The notes under the pieces were generated by a model. It was given only the letters and a program-made list of their open reading frames with translations. It did no database searches and had not been told where the DNA came from. This document shows, piece by piece, positions 61,479 through 64,000 of a DNA stretch of 64,000 bases (positions are counted from its first letter, which is position 1; each line of letters opens with the position of its first letter). This DNA is from Mortierella alpina (Eukaryota > Mortierellomycota > Mortierellomycetes > Mortierellales > Mortierellaceae), in NCBI GenBank assembly GCA_029449245.1, contig JANATF010000017.1, forward strand, positions 62,001 to 126,000. Reading direction: 5' to 3'. A program made the translations under genes and the position numbers.

Positions 61479-64000
61479 ATGGGGCGACTGCATCGCATCG
61501 AGCTCGAGAACTTCAAGTCCTACAAGGGCCATCAAACCATCGGCCCTTTCAATGACTTTACTTGTGTCATTGGGCCCAACGGCGCAGGTAATACCTCATC
61601 CCCACAGCAAACCCCTGCCGACGGTCCTCGTGGCTTCACTATAAGCTAGTGGGGTCAACCTGCCCATGTCCACCAACCGCTACACCCTGCATCAGTAGAA
61701 CCTGTTTGCCACCAATTTGTACTCACTCGACATTGTCTTTTGCTACTCACAGGAAAATCAAACCTGATGGACGCCATCTCGTTTGTCCTGGGTGTAAAGT
61801 CATCTCAGTTGCGTTCGAGTCAGCTCCGTGAGCTTATCTATCGTGACCGGATCGATGATACCCAAGAGTCCGCCAGGACAGCCGGCAAATCCTCTAGGAC
61901 GTCTAACGGAAACGACTCTGATCCCAGAAAGACTTGGGTCATGGCAGTCTACCAGAAGGACGATGGGAGCGAGATCAAGTTCACAAGAAGGCACGTATTA
62001 GTGCAATGAACCCCAAAGACCGTACAAAAGGTTGCAAATAGCCCAGCATGGCTCTAACGACTTACACTATCCCTTGGCCCTCATAGTGTCAACATGGCCG
62101 GCGTGAGTGAATACAAGATTAACGGAAGGGCCATGCTGTATGCAAACTACGACAAGGCTTTGCAGGAAATCAATATCTTGGTCAAGGCGAGAAACTTTTT
62201 GGTCTTCCAGGTACGCTTCTTGAACCGAGCTTGGCGGTGTTTTCCCATTCAGAACCTCCGTTTGATCACAGATAGCTTACTCGATGCTTACACCAACTCG
62301 TAGGGCGATGTAGAAGCCATTGCGTCCCAGTCTCCAAAGGACCTTACAAAGCTTATTGAACAGATCAGCGGCTCGTTGGAGCTCAAGCAAGAGTATGATC
62401 GGCTTCAGCAGGAACAGGAACGTGCTGTTGAGACCTCGACCTTCAACTTTCATAAGAAAAAGGGAATCAGCGCTGAAATCAAGCAGTATCAGGAGCAGAA
62501 GGCCGAGGCTGAACGCTTCGAGACATTACAGGAGCAAAAGGTGTGTGCCAATGCAGGGTGTCAGAGTCGTGAAGTACCAATTCTCGACCTTCAAAGATAG
62601 CTCAAGGCTTACTCTGTCCTCAGTCCAACTTGTTAGTCAACTACCTGGTGTGGAAGCTGTTCCATATCGAGCGGAACATCACGTCAACCGAAGAGGTTAT
62701 TGTCACTAAGAATGAGGCGCTGAGAGTGACGCAGGAAGAGCTGGTAAGATCTTGTTTCGCACTGCGGCGCTCTTTTGTGTGGCCACTCTTACCCTTGGTT
62801 CTGATAATGATCTCTCTCTCTCTCTCTTATGCAGGACGACTTGGAGAACTCGTTGAAAAATGCTAAGAAGGATCAAGCCGTTGCTCAGCGAGAGACATAT
62901 CGCAAGGAGCGTTCTATTGCAAAGCGCGAGAAGGCGCTCAACGACCTTGTAAGTAAATACAGGATTAATTCTCCATGCTATTTGCTTTTTGGAAAAGCAG
63001 CGGTGGGAACTTTTGCTCATGCGTAGCTGCGTTTTTTTACTACTGTCGTTGAACAACAGCACCCTGAGGCTCTGAGCTTGGACGAGAAGATCGCCCATGT
63101 GACCAAAAAGATAACATCGATCAAGACGAACGGAAGCACTGTCAAGGAGACGTACGAGGCCCAACACAAGAGTGTGGCACAGCAGGAGGTCGAGCTGGCC
63201 CAGTTAGAGAAGGCAGCTGCCAAGTTTGAGGAACAGGCCAAGGTGCAAGAAGAAACTAAGGGCGTGACACTGAGTCCTGAAGATCTCGCCAGTTACAGTT
63301 CAAAGTAAGTTCACGACGATTGAGGAATACATCTCACAGTAGCACCCTTCGTTGTAAGTGAACACGGTTACTGACTCGATCATTTTCACACACACGATTT
63401 GACTGATAGGAAAGAAGAAGTGGCGCTCCGGACCATGACCCAAACCCAGCAACTTGGCCATCTCCGCAGAAACATCAAGACAGAACGTGAAGAGAGCAGT
63501 ATTGTCGTAGAGTCGGTCTCGGAGCTGCAGGTGAAGAAAGTGCGTCTGGCGGAGCAGGAGAAGACGTTGTTGGATCATCAACAAAAGGTCCAAGCCCACA
63601 TCGCACAAGTATTGCAGGACGAAGCCCGCGCCAAACAGGAACTCGCCAGTATAAACAATGAACGACTCCGGATCGAGAAAACGGAACTTGAGCTGAACGA
63701 GAAACTGACCAACACACTCAACCAGCTCATGGAAGCCAAGTTCGACCAGCGTGAATCGGAGAAGGAGCAGAGGTTGAAGGAGACTGTGAGCTCGCTCAAG
63801 CGCATCTTTCCTGGAGTCCACGGTCGAGTGACGGACCTTTGCAAGCCCACTCAGCGCAAGTACGATACAGCTATTGCCATCATATTGGGTCGCCATCTGG
63901 ACGCCATTATCGTTGACCGCGAAAAGACGGCGATTGACTGCATCCAGCTGTTGAGAGAGCAACGCTCAGGCCATGCGACGTTCTTGCCCCTGGATACGCT
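61479..64000 (+). CDS. SMC1: Cohesin subunit SMC1, 3' truncated by window edge
   Basis: Eight exons seen: 61479..61587, 61753..61990, 62087..62210, 62304..62540, 62624..62743, 62835..62948, 63060..63304, 63410..>64000; about 592 residues. SMC1 pairs with SMC3 to form the cohesin ring. The N-terminal ATPase head shows [13 protein letters not shown] and Walker A GPNGAGKSN (rebuilt across the first intron), then [13 protein letters not shown] and [14 protein letters not shown] long coiled coil follows, and the hinge begins at [18 protein letters not shown] ... FLPLD at the right edge. The hinge-side half and Walker B head lie outside. The intron after exon 2 appears to be GC-AG: only the junction AG|GCACGT keeps the frame into VSEYKING while retaining the conserved FTR. 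Confidence 0.95.

Overview
The window is fungal nuclear DNA. Genes are split by short introns of roughly 80-175 bp with GT-AG ends and TAG/CAG acceptors, and intergenic DNA is rich in pyrimidine tracts and microsatellites. The mix of proteins (multi-SANT/Myb proteins, a NACHT-pentapeptide-WD40 NLR-like gene, a paired LRR-like family) points to an early-diverging fungus, most likely Mortierellomycota/Mucoromycota. That placement is inference from protein style; no rRNA or marker search was possible.

Layout. 1-16.2 kb: three multi-SANT/Myb-like genes (1-3693 +, 9888-12137 +, 14221-16153 -), with the GPN-loop GTPase GPN3 (12580-13977 +) between the second and third and a 6.2 kb gene-free stretch between the first two. 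17.6-24.0 kb: two head-to-head paralogues of an unrecognised family with an LRR-like C-terminal half, sharing a 307 bp promoter. 24.3 kb: tRNA-Glu(CUC). 25.5-32.6 kb: PAPS reductase (+), convergent with a nine-exon FYVE-less Fab1/PIKfyve-type lipid kinase (-). 34.4-35.7 kb: a SUZ-domain protein (SZRD1-like).

36-46 kb is an accessory island: a large inverted-repeat element, a decayed asparagine-synthase-like PP-loop gene, an NLR-like gene with 14 WD40 units and a single in-frame stop codon, and coiled-coil/Q-rich fragments.

46.4-64 kb is dense housekeeping sequence: splicing factor RBM25 (-) divergent from GET1 (+), a secreted aspartic protease with altered motifs (-), DAHP synthase (-), a RING-CH membrane ubiquitin ligase (-), ribosome biogenesis factor RPF1 (-) and, divergent from it, cohesin SMC1 (+), which runs off the right edge.

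The genes do not form one pathway. Two are nutrient-assimilation enzymes (sulfate reduction, shikimate entry), several act in RNA, ribosome or chromosome maintenance, and the island carries the self/non-self type receptor. Exon coordinates were worked out by hand; in every multi-exon gene the exon lengths and phases add up to an open frame, but they are not backed by transcript data.
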